Positions 44,633 to 57,047 of a stretch of 64,000 nt of DNA are shown here, piece after piece. Within the stretch, counting starts at the first letter, position 1; each line of letters begins with the position of its first letter. The position numbers and the translations under genes are program-made. Source of the DNA: Catenaria anguillulae PL171. Taxonomy: Eukaryota > Blastocladiomycota > Blastocladiomycetes > Blastocladiales > Catenariaceae. The notes under the pieces are model-generated. The model saw only the letters and a program-made list of their open reading frames with translations. It had not been told where the DNA came from and made no database searches. The DNA lies in NCBI GenBank assembly GCA_002102555.1, contig MCFL01000048.1:62001-126000 (forward strand), read 5' to 3'.

Positions 44633-47600
44633 ATGCCCACGCCAAACCGACCTTTGGCCGACACAATCTCGCTAGACTCGGCCGACTCGGGAACCGGTCA
44701 CGAGCTCCAATACCCGTCCACCCATTCCTTGTCCCATTTCACCACCTCACCTCCACCACCTACACAGCGGTCAGCATCTTGTCCCGCCTACCAATCCCAA
44801 CCATTTCCACGGCCACACTGCCATCACAACTGCTGCGCTTCCTCGGTGGCCCCGCCGCGAGCCTCTTCATCCTCCTCCCCCTCCTCCTTCGGTTCTCCTA
44901 GACAACCGCGACCAACACCCACGCTCACGCTCACCAGCGGCAAAGCAGTTACACGACCCTCCCGGCGCTCGTCTTCCCACGCCCGCCAATCTCTATCGCT
45001 CTTGACAAACGATCCGTATCTTCTTTCACCACACCCGAACGCTGAGTTACCTACACTCCCTAAACATCCGCAGTTTCCAGACGTCTGCCCGACCGTCAAC
45101 ATCTTTGCGCGGACCACCCCATCGCCCATGTGGCCACTCTTGTCGCCGGTGAGTGGGAACACGCCCACACACTCATTGCTTTCGGCAGCTTGGGCTGCGG
45201 CAGCACCGGCACATTCGCCGCAAGTCCTGTTTTCATCGTCGTCTGGTACAGGCTCAGACTCACTCAGGTCAGCGGCTGGGATGAATGGTTTGTCAACGTT
45301 GGCATTGGCGGCGACAAGAGCAGGCCAGCATTGGTCGTTGCAACGGTCATCGGTGAATTTGGAGATTATGTCTTGGGTATGTTGAATTTAGTTTTTCTCT
45401 CCTTCATGCCCCTTTCTGGCCGCTCCCCACATTGAGCTTGTCATTGTGGCGGATCATGACCTGGATTTCGTCTTTTGAATGTGAAGGGAAAGTGCATGAG
45501 CAATGTGGCTGGGCACGAAAAATGTGATCCATGCTTCGCGGCCAAGCATTCATTCTCGCTCCTCCTCCTGTCTTTGTTGTCTCTCCCGCTTTCGCCCAAC
45601 TACTCTCGGCCGTCGCTGGACCTTTTGTTTGTACCGTGTGCATTCGCCGACCGACGGTTGCTCTGGCCTGTTTTCCTGACCGCATATATACCCTCCCTCT
45701 CGCTCACGTATACCCGCTCGTTGCCGGCCGTGCTGATTTCGGACGCCGTCCCTCCAGAAACGCCGTTGTCCTTCACTGTGCTGTGTTTGCCTTGGCCCTG
45801 GAGCATTACCGCCATCCTACTCTTCGCTACCCACTCCGTCGTCAAACCCCAGTTGTGCTCGGCCGACACTCAAGCTGCATCGACTGTCCTCCTCACCGAC
45901 ATCCAATCAGCAACATTTGCACAATCCGCTCCCCGCAAGCCAGCAACTCGCTCCCACGCCGTCCGCCTGCGCTACTGATGGACTTGGATCGCTCCTGACT
46001 TGCGCAAATCCCCGGTGCGACGTTGTGGTTCATTCTGGTCCGTCTCATCTCTGACCCTGTGGCCATGGCTTTGGTGACCAAGGGTCCTTCGATTCGTGTT
46101 GTGCATACATGCATGAGTTCCGATCTCCTGTTTCCAACCTTGCATTTGCCCTCATTGGGTGTCTGTTCTAACCGTCCACTGACCATGTACTACTAGCTTG
46201 CTACTCGCCATCCACGGCGTCTCTACCGCCACTGCGTCCGCCATCTACATCATCCCAGTCCAGCTCGGCCACAAGCCGTCGCTCCAACATGTCGGCCAAA
46301 GTCCAGACCCCGCCCCCGATGCCGTTGCCCACTTTATCGTCAACAACACCCAACCGGTTGCCTCGGCCGCCACGGCCAACGTCGCTTGCATCTCGCCATC
46401 GAGCAGCGCCGTATCACGTCTCCCGGCCCGCTCCATCACCGCCGCCGCAAAAGCAAAATGGTGTTGGGCAAGCCTCGTCCGTTCAGGATTCGGGGGCATT
46501 TCAAACAGACTTCCAGGACGCACAGTCGAGTCTCCTCCCTCGTGCTACTGGGAATGTATCGACCGAAGCTCCCACCGGTGGCGGCATGGCGAACCAGGAC
46601 ACTGTTCCGGCGTGGTTGTGCGACCGGTGCAAGTCGCTTCAAGGATCGCAAGTGGTATGTTGATCTTCTCAATGGTCACAGTTGCCATTTGCCGCCAGAA
46701 AGGAGTGTATATGCGCGCCCACTTCCGCTGTCTTCCCTTCCCTTGCTTGACCTGCATCCCTCGCTTGGTCTCTCTCTGGGCCATTTCCATTGTTCACTGT
46801 TGCTACGATACGATCTGGGCCCGTTTGTGGTTCTGGAGCTCTCTTGAGGGGCCAACATAAGAACAACCGCCAACTGCCTGCTCCTGAATCCATTCTTGTG
46901 AACTGGATGAAAACTGTGATCAGGATGGCGTGTGATGCAATGCATACAAACGAAAACAACCCAGATCGGTTTTTTGATGATATTTCATTTTGTTTTGCTT
47001 TTTCTTTTTCGCTTCATGAATTTGTCTCCGATCGATTTTCTGCAGTCGGCATTTTCACTGTGTGCATGCTTTGCAGCATTCATTGTTCCCCTCTTGCTTT
47101 GCCATCCACACCATGTATCCTCCTGCTTCCTCATACCCACACTCGGGCCGGGGCCAGTCTCCATCGGCCTCGTCTGTTTATGTTTCTGCTTCCGGTTCTG
47201 TCTCTGGGGCCCGCTATCCTCCACCCGTCTACCTGCATACACACCCACCCACACACCACAATCCACACGCATACACTCCACCGCCAATGCTCGCCAATGC
47301 ACGTTTCCATAACCATCACCATCCACTAACCACGCCATCGCCGCCACAACATATTCAACCGCACCTCCTCCTCCTCCTCCTCCTGCCCCGTCGTCGGCTG
47401 TCACCTCGATGATAATCATGACCACGCCGCCCGCTTCGCCCGACGCTCCCACCTCGGTTAACCCACCGGTCCACGTGACACAATCCGTGCCGGACCCGCC
47501 GCTTCTGCCCTATCAGCACTGCGTGTTTTGCCCGCTGCGATCGGGCGCAATGCGGCCCCTTTCGCCAAAGGCCGATGTGTGGGCGCATGTCGTGTGCGCG

Positions 47601-48265
47601 CGGTACTTTGATCGCGGCCAAGATCCAGTTGCGTTGGCCAAGAGTGCGGCGGCATTTAGTGCACGGTCGGCGACGTGTGTGAGTCATGGGTGTGCTTCGG
47701 GGCAGCATCATCATGTGCAAGGTGGAGAGGACGGCAGGACGGTCACGGTAACGGACCTCTCGCTTCTTCAGCAAATGTGGGAACCGTGCTGACTTGACTT
47801 GCATGTTATAGCCGCGGTGTTACTTGTGTCCAAGACCGGCAGAGGCAATCTTTGGCTCGCTTCTAGTACGTTCCTTTCGGGTTGTCTCTCGTCTCCCACG
47901 CATCACGACTCTTTTGACAATTTTTCTACCATTCGCGTTTTTTTTTTTTCTGTAGTCATGCGCTTCCCAAACCTGCCCCTTCCAGTTCCATGCTTCATGC
48001 GCACACAGCGTGGGCCTCATTCAATTTGACTCGCCTTCGTCGTTGTCAATATCCAATGCCGACGGCTTCAACCCAGCAGCGCGTCGTTGCAATCGAATGC
48101 AACGGAGGTGGCTCTGCGTCCCCGCCGTGTTTTGCCATCAGCATGCGAGACAGAAGGCCACCGACTTGAACCAGGCGCAGTACCAACAGCAACAGTGCCC
48201 GAGTATCTTGGGCAAAGTCAGGTCGAGGGGCATCATTTGGCACGGGTATGTAATGCTGTGATCAA
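44633..48265 (+). CDS. PHD/extended-PHD (PZP-type) chromatin protein, JADE/BRPF/NTO1-like
   Basis: PZP modules read histone H3 in MYST-acetyltransferase complexes. Pieces in order: a Ser/Pro-rich N-terminus (from MPTPNRPLADT); a PHD1 core, CATDGLGSLLTC then CANPRCDVVVH (about 45,974-46,040); after an intron, CYSPST and a low-complexity stretch of over 100 residues; and finally the PHD1 closing pair WLCDRC (about 46,610-46,630). Then the knuckle CVFCPLRSGAMRPLSPKADV with WAHVVCARYF (47,521-47,612), and the second finger: CYLCPRPAEAIFGSLL, joined over intron 47,868-47,954 to SCASQTCPFQFHASCAHSVG, with FCHQHAR closing it (about 48,130). Exon limits, the first CxxC of PHD1 and the C-terminus are uncertain. 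The gene may continue into the next one. Confidence 0.6.
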
Positions 48266-48390
48266 GTATTCGCATGTTGCGATGATGCAACAGGGGATCA
48301 CTAGCTTACCAGCAGACTCGCTCGATGTAAACGCATATAGAATCCGTGGTTTGAGTGGTCCATGCAACGAAATCAATGCACCGCGCAGCC

Positions 48391-49965
48391 CATGTCGCCC
48401 AGATACGACGCGCCCGCCCTGCCTCCAGCTCCTGTACGCTCCATCCTCAACACTTCGCATGTCTGCAGTGTGAATAGCCTCACCAACACCTATCTCTGTC
48501 AAACAAGCAGATGGACTGGAGCAGCGATGAAGAAGATGACGACAACAATGGCCAACATGCGTTGGCATCGTCTCATCCTCATGCGCATCCTCACGCTCAC
48601 CCGCACGTCAATGGCACCCCGCATTCGCACCCACACCTCCATCCCATGTGTCGTACGGCCGCGGTACCTCGCACGACTACCCGGTGCCCTACCTACCACC
48701 CCAGGTGCAGCCGCAGTCGCACTCGACCAACGGCGACACAAGCGCCAGCGCCAAAGGATCGCATCCTCCGTTCCCGCCACCGATTCCGTCACCGGCAAGC
48801 AGCGGCGTGGCGGATCGCCGCGGGTCAACTTCGGATGCAAGTGCAAGTGGCCGGCGCAAGTCCACGCCAGGTGCGGCCGCCACGTCGCCGCGGCCGGCGA
48901 ACGGGCTTCGCGCACAGAATCTGACCAGCCGAGCGACCGGCGCGCCAAATGGGATCGCGACGGGTCGCTCAGTCCGTTGCTGAAATCGTCGCGGGCGTCG
49001 TCGTCGCTGCCAGGGGCCGTGTCGGACAGTGACGATGGCGGCGACATGGAGGATGACGACGATGATGATGGGAGCGGTGAGTACGAGTATGGTAGTAGTG
49101 ACAGGCAAAAGTACAAGCGGCGGAGGCGCGGGTCGGGCGCCATGTCCATGTTGCCGGCGCCTGCGAGGGAAGACAAGCAATCGTTTTTCAACGTGTCAGC
49201 GTCCGCAGGCGCCCAAGTGCAGCGTATCCGCCACCTACCTCGCCGACGCGCTCACCTGGCCGTCGCGACTCTTCGGCATCGGCGTACGATTCGAGTGCAT
49301 CCGGGACGTCTGGGGCGCATCGAGCTGCCTCACCTTACAACCCCGTGTCTGCAGCAGCGGCCGCGGCACACCATCAAGCGACTCTGGAAAACGAGCGGGT
49401 TTCAGCGTCGTCCTCAGCTGGCAATGCTGGCGCGGACCTCGGCCCGATCTGCGCCTACAACTCGCGCTTGCAACCGCTCCCAGAAGTGGGAGCCGACGGC
49501 CTCGAAATCATCCAGCTGCAACCCTTGCGCCTTCACCGCGACGGGTCGGAATTCAACGACGTGCTCGCCATGCACGAGAGCTACGTGCCCGAGGCAAAAC
49601 CGGGCACGGAACTGGCACGTGGCGAACTACGGTTCCCCGGCGACCTGTACACGCCGCTGTGGAAGCGCGGCACGGCGCGTAACAAGGAGGCAATGTGCCG
49701 GCTGTGTCCGCCCGAGCAGTGGTTTTGCGTCAAGATCTCGGCGTATTGGTACCATTTGCATTTCTTGCATGGCGTCAGTTCGGCGACCGGTGTGCCGTTT
49801 ACTGGTCCTGTTGCCGAGAGGTACAATGCAGACTTGCGCATCAGGGAGGGCCAGTGTCACAAGTGCAACAAGTGGGTGCCGCTGGATCCGGCAAGGCCAA
49901 CGGTGGTCAAGGTGCCCGAGATTTATTGGTGGAAGCATGCACAAAAGTGTCACTCGAAGAAGTGA
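48391..49965 (+). CDS. Protein with Rua1-type C-terminal zinc-binding domain
   Basis: A possible start MSPRYDAPALPPAP (ATG 48391) joins over a 78-nt GT-AG intron (48,433-48,510) to MDWSSDEEDDDNNGQHALAS. A His-Pro repeat, Ser-rich linkers and an acidic patch near 49,030-49,100 follow. The C-terminal 150 residues carry the fungal Rua1-C pattern: MCRLCPPEQWFCVKISAYWY, HLHFLHGVSSATG, CHKCNKWVPLDPARP and WWKHAQKCHSKK. That gives two CxxC pairs and closing His/Cys ligands. In Ustilago the Rua1 domain belongs to a regulator of glycolipid synthesis; the role here is unknown. Frame changes are needed at about 48,645, 48,975 and 49,215. The sequence could be the 3' half of the PHD gene. Confidence 0.6.
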
Positions 49966-50307
49966 GTCTCCACCAGGTGTGATTTTTTTTTTTCTCTTTA
50001 CTTTTCGCAGTCAACATTTTCTCCGCCATCATGAGGCTTCGTCTTTCCTTTTTCAGTATTCCCCCTCAACAGCTTTCTTTCTTTTTGCACAGTTTCTTTT
50101 CATTTCATTTTCGACTGTTTGCTCCCAAGTACTTGATTCATCAACATGCAGTGCCCAACTTACTTTCTCGCTGGATTCGTTGTGCAAATGTACATAAATA
50201 TACTTGCCCGATTCTCGAATCAAGTTTGCCATCCAATGTAATCCATTTCGGAGCACAACAGTTGGGCACCTATAAGGTCAACAAAGCCAATGAATGCAAT
50301 ACAGGAA
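49966..50307. other. Convergent intergenic region
   Basis: 342 bp, T-rich after the Rua1-C stop. 3' UTRs of both neighbours. Confidence 0.4.
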
Positions 50308-52406
50308 TCAAGGCTGCATCTCCCGCATCACGGCCCTGGCCTTGCGCTCTGCCTCGTCTGCGCGAGCCAAAATGGCTTCAATTTGGTCCGGGTCGGGCAC
50401 CCCTGGGTTACCATGCCGCCAAAGGTGGCTCGCAGCGCAAGGACGTGCGACTGGAGCTGACAAAGCCCATGACGAAGGGGCGGGTGTAGGCGGAGAGGTG
50501 AGCCTCGGCGTCGGCGCAAGGGATTGGGGCGGGGTGGAATCAAAGTCGAGTTCACTTCGGGTGTCATCTGCATCAATCTCAATTGAAGCAAATGGGTCTT
50601 GAACAGACGCGTCAATGTCCTTGTCGGCAGTTTCCTTGTCGCGGGCACCCGCAAATGGATCCGCAAACCAATATTGGGGCCATTGAGCATGTCCCTCGTC
50701 GCGAGTTGCCTTTTGTTTCCCTTGCCATTTTTCCGCCTAGCGGCACCAGTCAGCCCACGGTGGACATGAGAATGCGTCCGATTGCCCTCGACCATGTCGC
50801 AATCCCATTCCCACGCACCGGAACGCGCAACAAACGGATCCGGAACCTCCTCTAAGTTTGCCGCGTCTGGTTCGGCCGCCGCCGCAAACGGATCTGGAAT
50901 GTCGCCCACCAAGGCTCCTGCATCGCAAGGTGACCCGAAATCGAAGGCTTGAAACGGATCGGATACGAGCGCGTCGGTTGGACTTGCAGGTGCGCTGGTG
51001 CTGCCCGTGAGGTCACCGGTGCCAGAGGCAAATGGGTCGGGGACACAGGTGGTTGTTGCGAGTCCGGCGGATACGGCCCATAGTCTACCTGGTCCAAATT
51101 AGATGAGCATGAGCAGCGTGGCTGAGCGACAAGAAAAAAAACGCACGAGTCTTCCAGGTATGCTTGCGAAGCGAGTTGCGAATCACGACCTTGCACATTC
51201 GTGGGATGCGATGGATCCATGATCACGTCGCCGTCTTGGGTCGATGAATCGAGCGTCAGAGTGTCAAATGGGTCATCTTGCAAGAGTCCATCGGCTGTGT
51301 CCGGTCGGGTCATGTTCCAGTTGGAAAATGGAGGAATGGTGGAGCAGACGAAGCGATCGACATGACCTGCAAATCGTGCATAGGCGACGGCGGTCCAGTC
51401 TCGGACATGATGAAGTGCATGGGCGGCAACGACGACGTAATGGCGTGATGTTGCGTCTCTCGACTCGACGATCCGCTGGGTTGAATCGGACACCAACGTT
51501 CAGGCTTGCTCTTGAGTGTCTGGGTCTTGTGTCTGCTGTGTCGTGTCTGGATCCACCGTGGTCTGTTCTGCTTCCCCGCAGCCGCCAAGACACTCCTCGC
51601 GCGCCGCGTACACATTGTCCACACTTTGCGCATGACCTGGCCGCGCAGATTGGAATAAACGAGCTGTGACAACGCATCGGCATCCTCGCCACGTTCGTAT
51701 GCTGGCAACTCTTCTCCTCCTCCCGCCCCTCGGCTCAATCTCTGGCACGCCTCGACTCTGGACCATGTCCCGCGCACGTCCCTTGAGAATTGAGCACAAG
51801 CTCTGGACCATCTTGTGCGTATACTTGACAGAATGTCGCACGCATTTCACAAACTCTGGGCACAAGAGGCGCGGAAAGACGCGTGCAAAGTGTGACGGAG
51901 GAGAATCGAGAGGGTGGCTGTGATCTGACCGTGTGGCAGCGACATGGAGGGCAGGAGGAGTGAGATATGCGAGAGCGTCGCTTGACGATTCGGGTCGGTG
52001 AAGTGGGTGAGTGGCGAATCGAGCGGGATGTGCATTGTGGTGCTCGGATAGATATGGAAAGTGACTGTCCAAAGGGGGAACGCGATTTCGGGCCGGGGTG
52101 AGTGTGCCGGTCTCGGTCATGAGGTGGTGAGCAACGCACAAGATAAGGCTGCTTGCTGTTGGGCAGCTGGATCCAGTTGGCTTGATCCTCTTGGCCAACG
52201 GATTCAATCGATGCGACATGAGCGAGCACCGAGCTCAGGACATCCGCCAAGTGCTGGCGAAAAGTTTGGATCATGGGGAGCGCATCGGGTTGGGAAAGGG
52301 ACACCATGCTTGTCCTCGAGCAAGAAACAGCAACAGCGAGCGGGATGTAGGGTAAGTTGGTGGGCAAGAGCAGGTCGACAGCCGAGGCAAATTCAAAGAC
52401 AGACAT
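50308..52406 (-). CDS. DPF-motif protein, possibly an endocytic adaptor
   Basis: The N-terminal half (MSVFEFASAVDLLLPTNLPY, then QTFRQHLADVLSSVLAHVAS) is helical but not recognised; it is not a clear ANTH or ENTH domain. The C-terminal third has at least six Asp-Pro-Phe motifs (DDPFDTL, SDPFQAF, PDPFAAA, PDPFVAR, QDPFASI and others). Tandem DPF/DPW motifs bind the AP-2 alpha ear in clathrin adaptors. A charged C-terminal helix (DPDQIEAILARADEAERKAR) ends at the stop 50308. At least one intron (about 51,075-51,145) and several frame changes are needed, so the span is approximate. The gene may begin further upstream, around 52.7 kb. Confidence 0.5.
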
Positions 52407-52683
52407 GGGAAGATGATGGAGGGGAGCGTGGATGTCGGCGGGAATGAGACGATGGCTGTCGCATGGGCATAGGGCCGGTGTGTCCTGCGCAGTTGGCAGT
52501 TGGGCGAGTCAGGGTTGCCCCGATCCGGCTCGACGACGACGACGCGCGTGCGCGCCATGACAAGGGCCTGGCTGCGCGTGAGTTGGGGGCATGTGGCGGT
52601 GCATCCGTGGCAGCGGCAGCAACCAGCGTGACAGGGTGCCAAACGGTGCGCGGAAAGTGAGACATGATGAATCGTGACTGGGC

Positions 52684-52706
52684 GGCGAATGGCGAATGGC
52701 GAATGG
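52684..52706. repeat. Short tandem repeat, GCGAATG unit
   Basis: Three direct 7-bp units in a row, followed by GCGAGTGGCGAGG, a degenerate continuation. Confidence 0.8.
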
Positions 52707-52873
52707 GGCGAGTGGCGAGGAGTCATCAGTCAGTCTGACGGCCGAGCTAGCTAGGTACCGTACGTGTCGGAGAGCCGCGGAAGGTGAGACATGTCACTGT
52801 TGACCGCTGGCCGCTGGCATCACTGATTGAGCCGCTGGCTTGCAAGTGCAATTGCACACGTCTTGACTTGCAG

Positions 52874-52906
52874 GAATCTGAGAATCTGAGAATCTGGGAA
52901 TCTGAG
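52874..52906. repeat. Short tandem repeat, GAATCTGA unit
   Basis: Four copies with period 8-9, the third altered to AATCTGGG. Confidence 0.8.
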
Positions 52907-53166
52907 ACACTCTGTGACCGCGGTCATGTCATGGACCTTCAATTGATCATGTCGCGTCGAATCGGCGGCCGTCCCAGATCCAGTATTAAAAATGATCGTA
53001 TAAGGAAGTGGCGTCCGCTGTTTTTCATGCTGCTGAGCGCGTACATGAAACAAGATACAGTACATGACAAAATCGGAGAGTGAATCGCTCAATGCAGCCG
53101 ACGCAACGCCAACGTCATTGACCCATAGCCACTTTGCGAAACATCAAGCTGCTATATAGCCCAATC

Positions 53167-55331
53167 ATGGATCGCGACAAGAAACGCCAGCAGGAGCAGC
53201 AGGAGCGCATCTTCTCCGAGTTGCTCAAGGACGACGCCAACCAGCACTGTGCCGACTGCGGTGCCCGCGGACCCAAATGGGCTTCGTGGAACATTGGCGT
53301 CTTTCTGTGTATCCGATGCGGCGGCGTCCATCGCAAGCTCGGCACCCACATCTCAAAGGTCAAGTCCATCACCCTCGACACTTGGACCGCCGAGCAGATC
53401 GAATCGATTCGCGGCAAGGGCAACGCAAAGGCAAACTTGCTCTTCAACCCAAACGGCATCACGCCGCCGCGTAATCCGTCCGATCGGTATGTAAAATACA
53501 TCTTCATCACATTGCCACCCCGTTTTGTCCTTTGCTCACCTTTGGGCCCCCTGAAACTCTCAGCGACCTCGAAAACTACATTCGCGACAAGTATGAACGC
53601 AAGGTGTTCATGTCGGCCTCGTCACGCGCCACCCTTGCTGCCACCTCTGCCTCGACCCCGTCGTCCTCCTCTTCGCATGCCTCGCACTCACACTCGCACT
53701 CTGGTGGCGCCGCCGCTTACACCCAACAACTGCGCCAGCTCCACGACATGGGCTTTACGCACGACCCGTTCAACATCCAGGCGCTCGACCAAGCAAAGGG
53801 CAATGTACAAGCCGCCGTCGAGCTCATCATTGCCATGGGCCCTCCGCCGGCATCTGCGCCCACGCCCTCGACATATGCCGCGCCGCGGCCCGCCGCAAAC
53901 ACCAACGCATTTTTCAAGCAAGCGCCCGCGCAATTCGACTCGTCGTCGCCCGCCATGCGCCAGCTCAAGGGCATGGGGTTTACGGACGAGCCCGTCACGC
54001 TGCTGGCACTGCAAAAGGCCGATGGCAACTTGGATGCTGCCATCCTGTGGCTGACGGAAAAGGCAGATCAGCTCAAGGCCGAGGTCCAGCGCAACGGCGG
54101 CGGGTCGTCTGCTGGCGGCCGGTTTGATCAGACACAGTATGCGCAACAATTTTTGGCGCAACAGCAGCAGCAAGCGTACCCGCAACAGCCACAGTCGAGG
54201 GGCATGTCGCCGACACCGCAGCAGCAGCAACAGCCGCAGCAGCCACAAAAGCCAAAGAATGACCTGCTCGACTTGTTTGGCGACGGCGACCCGTTTGCGT
54301 CTGCAGCGCCCGGCGCAGCCCGCAATGCAGCCGTTTGGCGGCGGCGCCATGGGCATGGGCATGGGTATGGGCGGAGGCATGATGGGCGGCATGATGCAGC
54401 AATCTCAGCAGCAACCATTTGGCAACATGGGCAGTACACCCAACCCGTTTGGTGGCATGCAGCCGCAACAACAACAACAGCAACAGCCCGCCAATCCGTT
54501 TGCGGGCGGAAATGTCGGTTTTTCCAACACGGGCTCGAGCGGTGGCGGCTCGGCGCCTAATCCGTTTGGTGACTTTGTCTCTGCGACGCCAGCTCAACCG
54601 CAGCAGCAACAACAACAACAACAACAAAGGACGGGTGCGAGCTCGGGCGGCGCTGCCTCCGATATTTTGTCCCTTTACAACCAGCCCAAGCCCCAGCAGC
54701 AAGCGTTTGGCGGTATGGGCATCATGCAGCAGCCGCAGGCGCAGCAAGGCATGATGATGGGTGGCGGCATGATGGGGGGAATGCAGCCTCAGCAGCAACA
54801 GGCCATGATGGGCGGCGGTATGGCCATGCAGCATTCCGGCATGATGCAGCAGCCGCAGCAACAGATGATGATGGGTGGCGGTGGAATGCAGGCGAACCCG
54901 TTTGGCGGCGCGGGCATGGGCGCGGGCATGATGATGGGTGGTGGTGGCGGCATGCCGCAACAACAACAACAGCAGCAGCAATCTGGGTTTGGAAACATGG
55001 GCATTACGGGGATGGGCATGGGCATGGGCATGGGCGGCAGCGCAGGTACTGGCGGAAACTACTCGATGGTATCTACTGTATGTCACAAATTGTACCGCGC
55101 TCCGATTCGCGCGACGTGGTTTTGATGGACCATTCTGACGGGCATCTGTTTTCCATTTTGTAGCCTTTCAACGCCGCACAACAGCCAAAAACCACGCCGC
55201 CGCCATTCGGTGCGTCGGTTCCGGCGGCCACGACTCCGGATCCATTTGCCGGCTTGGGCAACATGGCGGCATTTGGTCAGACGCAGCAACAGCAAAAGCC
55301 CGCAGCCAACAACACCAACCCTTTTATGTAG
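53167..55331 (+). CDS. Arf-GAP with two UBA domains and a Gln/Gly/Met-rich NPF tail
   Basis: The Arf-GAP zinc finger has CADCGARGPKWASWNIGVFL and CIRCGGVHRKLGTH, with the catalytic Arg in the IRCGGVHR block; it acts on Arf GTPases in vesicle traffic. Two UBA domains follow (LRQLHDMGFTHDPFNIQALD and MRQLKGMGFTDEPVTLLALQ), spaced as in fungal Gts1-type proteins. The tail of about 300 residues is low complexity (Gln runs, GMGMGMGGGMMGG) with repeated NPF motifs (TPNPFGG, PANPFAGG, APNPFGD, ANPFGG, NTNPFM), which bind EH domains. Exon joins: intron 53487-53563 (phase 2) and 55078-55163 (phase 0). One base is missing near 54,318, before QPAMQPFGGG. NPF and Q-rich regions link it to endocytosis. 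Confidence 0.88.
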
Positions 55332-57047
55332 ATTTGTACCTTTCTGTCCCTCCCTTTCCGCACGCAAGCGTGCTCAATTATTGATTCGTCGTCTTGGTCG
55401 AGGGTTTGCCCATTCAGTCGCCGCTGGTTCACTCGATTGTGTCGGTTTGTTGATGCATTTGTCCCCCTCGGTGTTGCTGGCTGTTTACACTTGTTCCGGA
55501 TTTCGTCGCGGGTGATCGTCTGTCCGCGCCCGTTTGCGTTCTTGTTGTTGTTGCCTTCTCTCTCACATATACATGCGCCCCGTCATCTTGTCATTCTCCA
55601 ACCACTACAACAAACTTGATTCGCCTGCGCAACTCATTTGGCGGCAGCCCGCTGAATGGACTCAATCAAGTGCCACCACACCCAAACTGGATTTCATGCT
55701 CACGGCCGGCGACTACCTCCTGATAGATCAGACCCAGTCGACAACTGAGCAAGAGGCTTTCTCATGGACCAGTGAGGTCGCATGCGGCCCTGGCGCCACA
55801 CATTGCGACATATATCGTCATCAATTTGACACAAGCTTGATCAATACCCATGCATTGCTGTGCGTCCGATCCATAAGCATGGAATCTTGCCATCAAATCA
55901 TGCCCACCTTCCATGATTTCGGAAGTGTTTCACAGCGCCCCGAGAAGTTCCCACGTGCAGTTGATGATGACAAGCTTTGTGTCGCCATATACTTTTTCCG
56001 ATGACTGGATTTGGACGTGGACGAGCACTCCGCTAGGTTTCTCTGCTGCACACTGTCGATTGTACTCACGGTCTCTGCAGTTATCCTCAGAGATGTCTGG
56101 TGGGAAGTTGGATACTGAGCGTGATTCCGAGCGGAGCTCGAGGACCACTGGTGCGAGCTTGAAAAATTGCTGGTCGTGGCGGTGAATCGCGTTGAAGGGC
56201 ACCAGAAAATTGCTCTGGATTGTGGTGTGGCGCTTCTAGATTTGATTTGCCACCTCGAAAGCCACGGGACAAAGGTTCCAGCACAAATTGCTCACGAGAC
56301 AAACGCATGAGCCACGCGTGAAGCGTGCTTCTGGAAGGTCCTCAGCCCAACCGTCCAACCACGACACGACCCTTGGTTGATCCCACACTCACTTGTGCCA
56401 GCAAGGCGAAAGAAGATCCACACCGGTTCCCACTCGTTGCAGTCAGCCCCTAGCCTTTTGTCCGCATGCACCGGCCCCCTGGCCACCCACTTTCTCAAAA
56501 TTGCACCATTGGCTCATCCAACTCACATGACCGCTCAACGGGCGGCGCAACGCATCTGCTGCCAACATGAAATGAAACCTCGCCAAACGATTGCTGCTCA
56601 GCTGAGCATCAACTGCAGCACCAGCTGACCTGGGCCTGCTGGAGCTGTCTCACACGTTGCACTCGCCCGCGTTTGCTTGCGCTTGCCCCCAAGGTCCGGT
56701 GACTCGCATTGCAATTATCATCACCGCGCCGCACGCGCATGAATCCTTGGCCACCCGTTGTCTGGGCCGAGTGACCATGTAGGCTCTCGGCTGATGCTGC
56801 TTCGAGATGCCCCTTTGGCCACATGGACTTTTGTTCCCGAAGAGGCCAGCCGACCCCGAGCCTTGGTCTAGAAGCTCGCGCATATAAAATCAAGGTGGGT
56901 CCCCAACGCCTTGCGCCCGGTCGCTAGAGCCCGAACATGTACAGTTCCCTAGCGCCGCCCCTTGCTTGAATCCCTTCCTGCTTCTTGCCCATCTCTCCCA
57001 TCCCTCCATCTACATACAACCATCAACCGACCTGCCTCTCGCCCGCG
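55332..57047. other. 1.7 kb interval without a supported gene
   Basis: Holds the Arf-GAP 3' UTR and the promoter of transporter B. A 140-codon plus-strand frame near 55.6-56.0 kb has no motif or neighbour-like composition. No RNA gene or mobile element recognised. Confidence 0.4.

Larger units (their letters stand above)
52407..53166. other. Intergenic region with short tandem repeats
   Basis: 760 bp between the DPF gene and the Arf-GAP start. It contains the two repeat tracts listed next and a CTAGCTAGGTACCGTACG block near 52,747. Confidence 0.45.

Noticed and set aside
55559-56004. A 140-codon plus-strand frame in the 1.7 kb gap
   Set aside because: No motif, no neighbour-like codon pattern, no splice logic, and weak start context.
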